DNA of 64,000 bases from Sphingomonas sp. (lineage in GTDB: Bacteria > Pseudomonadota > Alphaproteobacteria > Sphingomonadales > Sphingomonadaceae), in assembly GCF_017744835.1 (NCBI RefSeq), contig NZ_JAGIAM010000004.1, positions 248,001-312,000 on the forward strand, written 5' to 3'. Positions 9,327-17,343 of this stretch are shown here, in pieces. Within the stretch, counting starts at the first letter, position 1. The number at the start of each line of letters is the position of its first letter. The notes under the pieces were generated by a model. It ran no database searches. It worked only from the letters and a program-made list of their open reading frames with translations, and was not told the origin of the DNA. The translations under genes and the position numbers were made by a program.

Positions 9327-9420
9327 TATTCCCTGATATGTCGCTGGCGATCAGCGCGGGGGCGACGCGCAGTCCCGCGCGACCTGGGAATTAGTCCGAC
9401 AAAATGACCGGCCAGACAAG

Positions 9421-9445
9421 CCCCCACCTTTTGGCAAGGAGGGGG
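9421..9445 (-). terminator. Hairpin terminator downstream of the alpha/beta-hydrolase gene
   Basis: A stem of ccccc-a-cctt against aagg-a-ggggg (one A-A mismatch) with a 5-base loop begins 14 bases after the stop at 9459. On the minus strand it is followed by CTTGTCT, a weak U-run. It probably ends the hydrolase transcript. Confidence 0.6.
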
Positions 9446-9458
9446 TTGCCGGTTCCAA

Positions 9459-10418
9459 TCAATGCGCGCGCTTGAGCATCCCGTGCATGCCGATCCAGCG
9501 GACATAGGAGTCGAACCAGCCGGTGCTGGTGGTCTCCTTCGGATACATGCCGAAGCCATGGCCGCCCTGCTCGAAGAAATGGAATTCGACCGGGCGCTTC
9601 GCTGTCCGCCACGAGTCGATCAGGCCGAAGCCGCCCTGGGCGAAGAACGGATCGTCGGCAGCGAGCGCGACGAACATCGGCGGAGCGTCGGCCGGCGGCG
9701 TCATCGGTGCGAGCGGTCCGTAGATGTTGGCAATGAACGCCGGCTTGGCATCCTGCCCGGCCAGCGTCGTGGCCATGGTGAGCATCGCGCCCGCCGAGAA
9801 GCCGATCATGCCGATCCGGTCCGGATCGATCTTCCACTCGCCGGCGCGGCGGCGGATCAGCGCGAACGCCGCGCGCGCATCGGCGATCTGCGGCGCAAGG
9901 TCGGCCATTGCCTGTTCCGGGCTCGGCCGCGGCGGGCGCACGGCGGTGGCGGAAAACATCTCGCGCATCGAACGCTCGAACCCCGGCATGTCGACCGGCG
10001 TCGGGTTCAGGCGATATTTGAGCACGAAGGCGGCGACGCCCTTTTCGGCGAGCGCGCGGGCGACCTGCCAGCCCTCATTCTCCATCGATAGCGTGCGGAA
10101 GCCGCCACCGGGCGCCACCACCACCGCGGCGCCCGTGGCCTTTGCCGGATCGGGAAGGAAGGGCGTCAGCGTCGCGACCGTGACATTGCGGGCGAAGACG
10201 CTGCCATATTGGCTATGCCATGCCTCGGGTGCCGTGGAGCCGGGGAGCTTGCCGGTGTCCAGCACGATTGCCGTGGGCTGCGCTGGGGTTGCGATCGGCG
10301 TCATCCGGTCGTCTTGTGCGCGTGCTGGCACTGCCAGCGCGCAAGCCAGGGCAAGCCCCGCCACGGTGTACCTCGCCCATTGCATCGGACGCACCCTTCC
10401 CGCCTTCCCCATCTTCAT
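9459..10418 (-). CDS. Secreted alpha/beta-hydrolase (carbohydrate esterase-like)
   Basis: 319 residues from the ATG at 10418; a GTG at 10421 and an ATG at 10412 are equally possible because GGAGAGG covers all three. A signal peptide ends at VPARAQD. The oxyanion region (VVVAPGGGFRTLS) and nucleophile elbow GFSAGAM fit the esterase/lipase alpha/beta-hydrolase fold. Acid and base are probably in AADDPFF and GGHGFGM. The overall pattern resembles acetylxylan-esterase-like members (COG0657/BD-FAE). Next to a GH51 gene it may de-esterify hemicellulose. The substrate is inferred from context. Confidence 0.85.
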   Translation of the reverse strand: MKMGKAGRVRPMQWARYTVAGLALACALAVPARAQDDRMTPIATPAQPTAIVLDTGKLPGSTAPEAWHSQYGSVFARNVTVATLTPFLPDPAKATGAAVVVAPGGGFRTLSMENEGWQVARALAEKGVAAFVLKYRLNPTPVDMPGFERSMREMFSATAVRPPRPSPEQAMADLAPQIADARAAFALIRRRAGEWKIDPDRIGMIGFSAGAMLTMATTLAGQDAKPAFIANIYGPLAPMTPPADAPPMFVALAADDPFFAQGGFGLIDSWRTAKRPVEFHFFEQGGHGFGMYPKETTSTGWFDSYVRWIGMHGMLKRAH

Positions 10419-10603
10419 CACCCTCTCCGCTTGTTATGATTCCTATCTATTCTAGACCTACGGAGAGAGGCTCATCCTGTCTATCGTGACGCATTCGAAA
10501 TGCTCACGCGGAACCCGCGTTGAATTGACGCGCGTGATGATGACGAATCCTGGGATCGCCTCGGCCAATCAGCGGCTTGAGTACCGAACCGGATGCGAGT
10601 GGA

Positions 10604-10648
10604 TGGCTGGGGCGGGAGGATTCGAACCTCCGAATGACGGTACCAAAA
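10604..10648 (-). repeat. 3' fragment of tRNA-Gln(TTG), probable attachment site
   Basis: On the minus strand this reads from a TTTTGGT anticodon loop (anticodon TTG) through the 3' anticodon strand ACCGT, variable loop CATTC, a perfect T-arm (GGAGG TTCGAAT CCTCC), the acceptor 3' strand CGCCCCA, discriminator G and CCA. The 5' half of the tRNA is absent: the upstream bases do not pair with the acceptor strand and the outer anticodon stem fails. A tRNA 3' end without its 5' half is the classic displaced attachment-site copy left by an integrase. By this orientation the inserted DNA lies at higher coordinates. Confidence 0.8.
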
Positions 10649-10856
10649 TCCGAAAAGGCTCGCCTGACAATACCCAGCCCGAACGCAACCATCTGATGTT
10701 TACGGGTTTTCTCTTCTAGCGCGTTTAGCGCGGTCCCTCAATTCCAAAATCATGTGAAGAATCGTGTGAAGTTTGCCGGATCTCGTCGAACTCGGCGGCC
10801 ATGCCATTGAGGCTGGCTTTCACGTCCTCGCGTGAATGCCTCGCCAGCCGGCGGCA
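10649..10856 (-). pseudogene. Possible 3' remnant of an unknown gene beside the att site
   Basis: Between the tRNA fragment and the stop codon of the next gene, the minus strand has an open, coding-looking stretch of about 43 codons without a start. It contains HSREDVKASLNGMAAEFDEI and ends at a TAA at 10725-10727. It is in the same frame as the 10857-12590 gene and directly follows its TAG. A charged helical tail next to an att site would suit the C-terminal end of an integrase, but I cannot identify it and it could be chance. No complete integrase is present in the window. Confidence 0.3.
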
Positions 10857-12590
10857 CTAGGCGACCAAAGTGCCCCCGGCATGCTGCGGCGCGATGGCTC
10901 CTCCGCAGACCAGTCCCTCGAGAAGCGTCGCGGCGCGCTCACCCGATCTCAGTGCGCCTTCCATGTAGCCGAAGAACGCCATGTGTGTGTGTTCGCCGGC
11001 GAAGATCATGCGGCCCCAGGGTCTGGCGAGCATGGCCCCCACAGTCATCACCTGGCCCTTGGCCGGCGAGGCATAACCCGTCCTGATGAACGGCGTCTCC
11101 GGCCAGTTCGCGAATAGGATCTTCGGGCTCTTCGGATAGGCTTTCGGGTAGAGCTTCCTCAGCGCGGCGGTGCATTCATCCTTGCTCGGTGCGCGGAACG
11201 CCATTCCCCCAGGCTTCATCGGGCTCGCGATGAGCGGGCCGGCAAAGACGGCGAGCACCGCATCCTGATCCGCGCCGGTACTCATCTGGTTGTCCGTCTC
11301 CTCCCAGATCTGCCCTAGTTCGGCGGTCCCACCATCGGGTGCCGCGGGCGGCACCTCGCTGAGCCAGAAGCGCTCGCCGGTGATGGTGAAGTGCTTTATC
11401 GCGGGGCCGTCGCGCATCACCCCGATCTTCGCCTTCAAGTCGAACGCTTTCCCGCCGAGCGCCTTGCCTTTTTCGATCTTTCCGCCAGTGGTTACGCTAA
11501 CGCGGTTCCAAACGGTCGGCGGCGCGGTGAAGACGACGTAATCGTACAGCGCCGGATATGGCGCCTCCTTCTCAATTTCGCCGTTCGGACTAGCCTTGCT
11601 AATGCCGAGCACAACGCCGGAATCGGTCAGGTGAATCTGCGTGACGGGGGATAGCAGATTGATCCTCGTCTTGAGCTTCCCCTTGACTCCCGCCTTGAGA
11701 TCGGCCGCCATCTTCTCGGCCAGCGTTCCGCAGCCCTCTGCGCACCGGAATATCTCCAGCTCATCCCAATAGCCCATCTTGCGCTGCCGATCGTCTTCAG
11801 GGTTCTTGCCCAGCGGCCGCCCCAAGCGTTTGCCCTGACCTGCCTTCACCTTGCACAGCAAGCCAAGGAAATTCATGTCCTTCAGTTGCGCCACCTCATC
11901 GTTGACGAGCAGATGCTCGAGCATTCGCCATAGTCCGGTGATCTGCTGGGTCCCGTCGGGGCGCCTCTCGGTCTTCCTGACCCCGAACCGCTGCTGGAGC
12001 GCATTCTCGACGTCTTCTCCGTCGTAGCCTGCGAGGGTGGAGTACATCCACGGCGTCGACGGATCGAACACCAGCCCGTCGGCAAAATCGGCGATTTTCG
12101 TGAGGACGGCGTCGAGCTTGTCCGACAAGTCGAAATATTCGGCGTTCGCGAGTTCCCGGCCGTTGACCGCGAGCTTCAACCGGAGACCCTGGCGGTCGTA
12201 ATGTTCGCTGTCCATGCGGCTGATGACAGAGAGGCGGTAGCGCAGCGCGAGCTCGAGCCAAGCGGTGTGGAACGATCCGATCAGTTCGGCCCCTTCCTCG
12301 ATGATCCTGCCGGCTGCGAATTTCTTGCGCGTCGAGACTCTGCCGCCGACCTTCGCGCGTGCCTCATAGACCGTCACGGCCACGCCTCGCTCGCGCAGGC
12401 GAAGCGCGGCCATGAGGCCAGCGAGGCCCGCACCGACGACCGCGACCCGCGTTCCCGCAAAGAGATCGGCACAGGCTTTCGGGGGCGGCGGAAGACGCTC
12501 GGGAGAGCCCTTCAGCGCGACTTGGCCGGGGCGGCCGGCTTCGGACAAGGTTTGCAGCTCCGCCTCAAACCGCATTCTCTCGAACACCAT
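10857..12590 (-). CDS. FAD-dependent amine oxidase-like protein with acidic/aromatic N-terminal segment
   Basis: 577 residues. After an unusual 45-residue N-terminal extension (MVFERMRFEAELQTLSEAG) comes an FAD Rossmann motif VVGAGLAGLMAALRLRERG, with GAGLAG at 53-58 and Glu76 placed to bind the adenosine ribose. The GG motif KVGGRVSTRK follows. The C-terminal FAD contact (MIFAGEHTHMAFFGYMEGAL) is the hallmark of the flavin amine oxidase family. The substrate is unknown. The start has AAGGGA 6 bases upstream. It is the last gene of a six-gene minus operon, 23 bases after the 12614-13552 gene, whose product begins with a very similar segment (MLLERLRFERELELLLEG). Confidence 0.85.
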   Translation of the reverse strand: MVFERMRFEAELQTLSEAGRPGQVALKGSPERLPPPPKACADLFAGTRVAVVGAGLAGLMAALRLRERGVAVTVYEARAKVGGRVSTRKKFAAGRIIEEGAELIGSFHTAWLELALRYRLSVISRMDSEHYDRQGLRLKLAVNGRELANAEYFDLSDKLDAVLTKIADFADGLVFDPSTPWMYSTLAGYDGEDVENALQQRFGVRKTERRPDGTQQITGLWRMLEHLLVNDEVAQLKDMNFLGLLCKVKAGQGKRLGRPLGKNPEDDRQRKMGYWDELEIFRCAEGCGTLAEKMAADLKAGVKGKLKTRINLLSPVTQIHLTDSGVVLGISKASPNGEIEKEAPYPALYDYVVFTAPPTVWNRVSVTTGGKIEKGKALGGKAFDLKAKIGVMRDGPAIKHFTITGERFWLSEVPPAAPDGGTAELGQIWEETDNQMSTGADQDAVLAVFAGPLIASPMKPGGMAFRAPSKDECTAALRKLYPKAYPKSPKILFANWPETPFIRTGYASPAKGQVMTVGAMLARPWGRMIFAGEHTHMAFFGYMEGALRSGERAATLLEGLVCGGAIAPQHAGGTLVA

Positions 12591-12613
12591 CGCATGTCCC
12601 TTTCGCGGGGAGG

Positions 12614-13552
12614 CTAAAACGGGAAGGGCTGCCCCGGTGGATTGGTCGGCACAACCGGACGACGTCCCTGCTGCGTTTCAGCGGCCTGGATCGCGCGAGC
12701 GATCGCCGCCTGATCGGCCTTGGAGAACGTCGCGAACTTGGTCTCTTCGACCCGTGCGCCGTCTGCGCCAAGCCCCGCCGCGGCGTGACCGGCCCCGACG
12801 TACGTATGTCGGACTTCGTGCGCCATGGTGCGGCCGATGAGCTGGCCGAAAAGCTCAGGCCGCCAAATCCATTTTGCCGGGTCGCCGGGGTTGTCGAGCA
12901 CTGTCATGACCGCGGTTTCGAGAAGCGCACGGTGCGTGGCGAAATCCCGTGCGTTGAGCGGTCCGGCACGGCGCTGGCGAACCTTTCGCACATCGACCTG
13001 CGAATCCGCCAGATCGACGAAATCGGACATGATCTCGGCGAGCGAGCAATAAGCTGACATGAACGGAAACGCGCGTCCGCCGATGATACGCTTGTCGCGC
13101 TTGGCGAGCCCCGCGCGGTCCATGTTGATGCCCTCCCGCTTGGGCGAGGAAAACGGGTTCCGGAATTGCACATCCTGTCCCCTGAGCGCGGCCTCCGCAT
13201 TCTGGCCCTGGAGCCGGAAGCTGTCGGTCAGATGCGCCTGCAGCGCGCTCGAGCTGTCGATCAGCACGACCACGGAATCGGAAAAGGCGAAAGACTGCGG
13301 GAAATTGGCTTCCGACAGCGCCACGACCGTGATCTTCCTTCCCGACTCCCCCCCGACGAACGCGAACAATGCGCGAAGCTCGTCGAGGGCAGCGGTCTTC
13401 ACTGCTTCGGGCAAGTTGCTGAACGGCGGCGCATCGAGAACATAGATTGTTCGGCGGTCTGCGCGAACTATCGGAAATGGCGCCGACGCGTCACCGGGCC
13501 CCTCCAGGAGAAGCTCGAGCTCGCGTTCGAAGCGAAGGCGTTCGAGTAGCAT
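12614..13552 (-). CDS. Unknown protein with HExxH zinc-protease-like motif and acidic/aromatic N-terminus
   Basis: 312 residues. It begins MLLERLRFERELELLLEG, matching the N-terminus of the downstream flavoprotein. A metzincin-like motif lies at 245-256: HEVRHTYVGAGH, that is HExxH with Gly253 and a further His256. The spacing is one residue longer than the canonical HExxHxxGxxH, so a true metzincin site is not certain. Glutamates at 269-270 could also bind metal. The C-terminus is Pro/Gln-rich. A clear AAGGGAGA ribosome site precedes the ATG. I recognise no family. A peptidase or a metal-binding core of some assembly is plausible. Confidence 0.7.
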   Translation of the reverse strand: MLLERLRFERELELLLEGPGDASAPFPIVRADRRTIYVLDAPPFSNLPEAVKTAALDELRALFAFVGGESGRKITVVALSEANFPQSFAFSDSVVVLIDSSSALQAHLTDSFRLQGQNAEAALRGQDVQFRNPFSSPKREGINMDRAGLAKRDKRIIGGRAFPFMSAYCSLAEIMSDFVDLADSQVDVRKVRQRRAGPLNARDFATHRALLETAVMTVLDNPGDPAKWIWRPELFGQLIGRTMAHEVRHTYVGAGHAAAGLGADGARVEETKFATFSKADQAAIARAIQAAETQQGRRPVVPTNPPGQPFPF

Positions 13553-13723
13553 GGGCTATCTCCCTTGAGGCACAAGGGGCTTCGGACAGGGCCGGCGTCC
13601 GAAGGACCACAGCTCAGGCATTGCGCTCCTGCGCCGTCTGCCGGAGCTGCTCCATCAGCTTGCCCCATTTCGCGAGGCACTGCGGCCAGGGCCCGATCCG
13701 AAGTCCGCGTACATGGCGCGCGT
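13553..13723. other. Gap inside the operon with a short coding-like stretch
   Basis: 171 bases, the only sizeable gap in an otherwise tight operon. The minus strand has an open stretch ending WGKLMEQLRQTAQERNA followed by TGA near 13617, with no good start codon. It could be the remnant of a small gene or a frameshifted tail. The right-hand end carries the ribosome site of the next gene. Confidence 0.3.
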
Positions 13724-15169
13724 TCAGGCCGCGGCCTGCACTTGCTGCTCGACCGCGCTGCTCGCCGAGGCTCCGAGGTCGATCCCCGTCAAGTTGCGGT
13801 AGGCCGTGCGATAGCCTTCGACCTTTGCCTCGATCTGGTTGAGCCAGTCCTCGAGCTCCTCGCCGGGCTGGTTCTTCCGGTGATCAACCACCTCGAGATC
13901 GAGCAGGATATCGCGGCCGTTGACCGCGCAGGAGCGGTGGACCTCGTATCGGTTGACGTCCCCACGGGTCACCGGACGCTTCAGGACGAGCAGGTCGTAC
14001 GCCGCGGGGATGAATTCGTGCGCGGCTTCGAAGGCGCTCGGAATACCCAAGGTGCCACGAAGCTCGCGAATGACCGACATGGCGGAGACCGTCCACACGA
14101 TGCCCGCGAGCGCATTGTAGTAGTTGCGCCCGTAGGAGAACGCCTCGAACCGCTTCTTGAGCACGTCGATCGTGTCGCTGAGGGTAATCAATGTCGCCAC
14201 CGAAGGGCGTGCCGTCGGCACGGCGGTACTCTGAATCGCTACGGCCAGGCGCTTGTCGCGATAGAATTCGAGCGCATTGAAGATGAAGCGATGGAAGAGG
14301 TTGGAGAAGCCGGTGTTCACTTCCGTGTCGAGCTTCAGTGGCTTGGCCAGCAACGATTCCCAGCCGAGGCTCGTGCGATAAAGTGCTCCACGATCACGCA
14401 CCGAGCTCGACATTCCCATCTTGGTCTGCCTGACCATGATCTCAAGGATCAGCGCAGTGATGTCGTCCCGCACGATGTTGGTGTTGACGCCGAGATCCAG
14501 CGAGCCGTTCGAAATCGGCAGGCGTCCGCTGGTCGCAAAGGCATCAAGGATGGCGCCGAGCACCTGATGGATGCCCATTCGTTCATGGTAGAAGAGCCAC
14601 ACGACGTCGCCGGCGCACAGGCGGCGCATTCCGGGGACAGGCGGCGTCCCGGGGTCGGCCGACGGATTGCGCACACCGTCGAGCGTCACGCAAGGGGTAC
14701 ACAGGCAGCAATCCGACGGCCAGTCGGAAGGTTGTGGGCCATGTAGGATGATCCCGCCCGATTCACAGCTCCTCAGGTCGGGATCGAGCTCGGCGGCGAC
14801 CTTCTGATCGAGTTCTTCAACGGTCCCGCTGCTGCTGTCCTGTCCGAGAATCTGGTGGCGATAGAATTTGAAATAATCCCTGAAGGCTACGGTGATGTCG
14901 TCGCGATCGCTGGTCTTGATCAGCGACAGCAGCTCTTCAGCGCACGGCGGAAAGGCGACGGTCACGCGTGGCAGGTCGCGCAGCCGCTGCATGGTCGGGA
15001 CTCCACGTGGCGGGGCGATCGTCAGCTGCACCAGCTGTGCCTCGCGGCCGGCGACGGAGGGACTAGCCTCGCCTGTCTGGCTCGCCGGCGCCGACTGCTG
15101 CGTCGACGCCGACTGCTGCGCCTCCGTCGACCCCTGGTTGGCGCCGGGTTGCTGCGGTTGTTTGCCCAT
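13724..15169 (-). CDS. Unknown protein with low-complexity N-terminus and Cys cluster
   Basis: 481 residues. Residues 1-40 are a Gln/Ser/Ala/Thr-rich tail. The remainder looks globular and mostly helical. A Cys cluster CCLCTPC (Cys154, 155, 157, 160) suggests a metal site or a disulfide knot. No catalytic signature, signal peptide or membrane segment is seen. The start is set by GGAG 7 bases upstream of the ATG, 22 bases after the previous gene. I do not recognise the family. Its position between two HExxH proteins suggests a structural or accessory role in the same system. Confidence 0.7.
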   Translation of the reverse strand: MGKQPQQPGANQGSTEAQQSASTQQSAPASQTGEASPSVAGREAQLVQLTIAPPRGVPTMQRLRDLPRVTVAFPPCAEELLSLIKTSDRDDITVAFRDYFKFYRHQILGQDSSSGTVEELDQKVAAELDPDLRSCESGGIILHGPQPSDWPSDCCLCTPCVTLDGVRNPSADPGTPPVPGMRRLCAGDVVWLFYHERMGIHQVLGAILDAFATSGRLPISNGSLDLGVNTNIVRDDITALILEIMVRQTKMGMSSSVRDRGALYRTSLGWESLLAKPLKLDTEVNTGFSNLFHRFIFNALEFYRDKRLAVAIQSTAVPTARPSVATLITLSDTIDVLKKRFEAFSYGRNYYNALAGIVWTVSAMSVIRELRGTLGIPSAFEAAHEFIPAAYDLLVLKRPVTRGDVNRYEVHRSCAVNGRDILLDLEVVDHRKNQPGEELEDWLNQIEAKVEGYRTAYRNLTGIDLGASASSAVEQQVQAAA

Positions 15170-15191
15170 TTCGCTATCTCCGTCTCGTTTG

Positions 15192-16445
15192 TCAGTTGAG
15201 GAGCCGCCGCCCCTTGCCGAGCTTGACCAGCCACTCGGTCATCATCCGGTCGAGCCGCTGCTCCGGGACCTTGCGCCACACGCGGATCATGCGGAACGCC
15301 GCCAGCTGGGCGCAGGGGGTGAGTCCCTCGAGCGCGATCTTCCTGACCGTCGAACCCGCGATTTGCTCGAGCCGCGCTGGTGCCACAGCGGGCAGGTCGA
15401 GCAGATCGAGCAGTCTGCGCCCGCCAAGCTCTCGAAAGCGGCCGCCGAACAGCGCGTGGCTGACGACCGGAATGCAGCGGCGCGCTTCAATGAGGATACG
15501 CCGGGTTTCGGGCGGCACGGCGTCGAGCGGATAGGCGTCGAGCCAGTCGTGCTCCCATGCGTCCCATGGCCCCATCCCCCACGCGCGCCGGCACCAGTCG
15601 AAGCAAAGCAGTGCGCGCAAATAGGGCGGGGGATGCGGATCGCCGGGGGCGATGCGCAGCGCCTGCGACGAGGGCATCGCAAAAATCTCGCAGACCGCCG
15701 CGGCCTCCGCCACCCCGGTCAACCCGAAGGCCCAGAAATCGGGGCCGATCTCGGACATCCAGTGCGCATAGAGCTGGCTTGTGGTGCGTGACGCCCCGGC
15801 AGCCTGGAGCGCTTCCTCCACCAGCTTTGGTAGCGCGCCCACGAGCTGCAGCCGCGCCAGCGCCTGGTGGCCGGCCTCGTGCAGCAGCGAGGTGAGGTTG
15901 TACTTCTCACTGAGCCGCGCGTAGGGAATCTGGATCAGCGGCATCGGGTTCATCGATCCGTCTGGGAACGGCACGCTCTCGCGGGCGATCGCTGCGCCGA
16001 TGCCGCGTTCACAATAAACCAGCGGGGGCTCGATGGTGGCCAGCGCCGGATGGTCGCGGCGCATCGCCTCCAATGCGAGCACGTCGCATCCCGCGAGCAT
16101 GGCGCCGAGCACCGGCGCGTGGCGCTGGGTGAGCACGTCCATGTAGGTGTCGAAGAAGGTGAATGCGCGGGACATGTCGAGCTCGATCTGCCCCAGCGCT
16201 CCATTGAGGTTGCGGGCCGGGGCCGCATCCCCCGCCTTTGGGAGCAACGCTTCGGCGGCGCGATGCAACCTCGCCGAGAGCCGGGCGGACGATGCGACGA
16301 GTTGCGGTTCTATGACCGCCCACTGTCGTTCTGTGATGTCGATCTCGGGTGAGAGCATCACGAGGTTCCTCAGTTTCGACAGGCTCTCGATCCGGAACTG
16401 GATCGACTGGATGCGTCTCCCGAGCCTGTCCTGTCGCCCGTGCAT
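15192..16445 (-). CDS. Unknown protein with zincin-like HEAGH motif
   Basis: 417 residues. TSLLHEAGHQALARL carries HExxH (His189, Glu190, His193). About 40 residues later HWMSEIGPDFWAFG (Glu232, Asp236) looks like the EixAD glutamate helix that gives the third zinc ligand in many gluzincins. So an active zinc peptidase site is plausible. Otherwise the protein is helical, without signal peptide or membrane segments. An alternative start is the ATG at 16358, which follows GAGGA. It starts 12 bases after the Glu/Phe-rich gene. Specific family not recognised. Confidence 0.7.
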   Translation of the reverse strand: MHGRQDRLGRRIQSIQFRIESLSKLRNLVMLSPEIDITERQWAVIEPQLVASSARLSARLHRAAEALLPKAGDAAPARNLNGALGQIELDMSRAFTFFDTYMDVLTQRHAPVLGAMLAGCDVLALEAMRRDHPALATIEPPLVYCERGIGAAIARESVPFPDGSMNPMPLIQIPYARLSEKYNLTSLLHEAGHQALARLQLVGALPKLVEEALQAAGASRTTSQLYAHWMSEIGPDFWAFGLTGVAEAAAVCEIFAMPSSQALRIAPGDPHPPPYLRALLCFDWCRRAWGMGPWDAWEHDWLDAYPLDAVPPETRRILIEARRCIPVVSHALFGGRFRELGGRRLLDLLDLPAVAPARLEQIAGSTVRKIALEGLTPCAQLAAFRMIRVWRKVPEQRLDRMMTEWLVKLGKGRRLLN

Positions 16446-16457
16446 GGTCTGCGCACG

Positions 16458-17327
16458 CTATGCGCCGACAATGATGAGCTTGATCGTTTCACCCGGAGCC
16501 ACGCGCAGGCGCGCGACACGCCCCTGCGCGCGCCGGCGCATACCCGGGACCGTGGGGCGTCCCCTGCCGGTCCGGGCCTGTGCCTTGGCGATTGCATGTT
16601 GCACGGCATTGTTTGCCAGGCGCATGGCTTCGGCAGGCTGGTCCGCCTTGGGCGTGAGATTGTTCGCGAGATGCTCATATGCTTCGCGCGATAGGTTGAC
16701 GTAGTTTTCCCATGTCTCGCGCTCCTGCGCCGGGCCATCGCCCGCTTGCAGTCCGATCGCCTTGACCGCGTCCAACATGGCGCCTCCGCCGGGCACGACA
16801 CTGCCCAAGGCTTGTTTGCCGAAGTTGAGCAGCGCTCCTTTCACATTGCCGCGCGCGAGCTGGAGAGCCCCTTTGAGACCGGGGAAGAACCTGTTCACCC
16901 CAAGGGTCAGGCCCTTCTTCGCCAAGGACCTCAGCATCTTGTTCTTGGTGAGGCTTTTCAGCCCGCGCTTGAGAGCCCCGAAGAAGTATTCCCGTTCGAT
17001 GTCGTCGAGCACCTCGCTCATCGCCGCATCGGCTTCGTAGGGGCTTTCGAAGTTCCGGCTGCCGATCTCGAGCAATCGTTCCACGAACTCGTGCTCGGTC
17101 TGGTCGGCGTACTCGCCGCCCGAACCGGACTCGAATTCGGAGTCCTCACCGCCGAGGGCGGTCTCCCATTCGTGTTCGGTCTCGGTATCGGGGTCCTCCT
17201 CGAACTCCCATTCCATGTCGTCGCCGGCACTCTCGAAGCTGATCTCGAACGTGTCCTCTCCAGGAGCTTCCATCTCCAGCTCGAACTCGCGCTCCAGCTC
17301 CGAAAGATCGTCGTAGTTGTTGTTCAT
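16458..17327 (-). CDS. Acidic Glu/Phe-rich protein with basic amphipathic core
   Basis: 289 residues from the ATG at 17327, chosen because GGAGG lies 6 bases upstream. Residues 1-100 are extremely acidic and aromatic: DDLSELEREFELEMEAP, then DMEWEFEEDPDTETEHEWE. The middle is basic and helical (ALKRGLKSLTKNKMLRSLAK, then GGGAMLDAVKAIGLQ), and the C-terminus is Arg-rich (GMRRRAQGRVARLRV). I recall this layout from a loosely described class of bacterial proteins with Glu/Phe/Leu-rich N-termini, but cannot assign a function. It could be self-associating, with the acidic tail masking the basic core. It lies 16 bases after the pseudo-receiver gene. Confidence 0.75.
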   Translation of the reverse strand: MNNNYDDLSELEREFELEMEAPGEDTFEISFESAGDDMEWEFEEDPDTETEHEWETALGGEDSEFESGSGGEYADQTEHEFVERLLEIGSRNFESPYEADAAMSEVLDDIEREYFFGALKRGLKSLTKNKMLRSLAKKGLTLGVNRFFPGLKGALQLARGNVKGALLNFGKQALGSVVPGGGAMLDAVKAIGLQAGDGPAQERETWENYVNLSREAYEHLANNLTPKADQPAEAMRLANNAVQHAIAKAQARTGRGRPTVPGMRRRAQGRVARLRVAPGETIKLIIVGA

Positions 17328-17343
17328 GATCGACCTCCGCCCT

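Noticed and set aside
10486-10719. 77-aa plus-strand reading frame containing AGGFEPPNDGTK
   Set aside because: This is the antisense reading of the tRNA 3' end, a well-known annotation artefact, not a protein.
13565-14746. 393-aa plus-strand frame over the Cys-cluster gene
   Set aside because: The minus-strand gene has a ribosome site, correct operon spacing and protein-like composition. The plus frame is Arg-rich without start signals.
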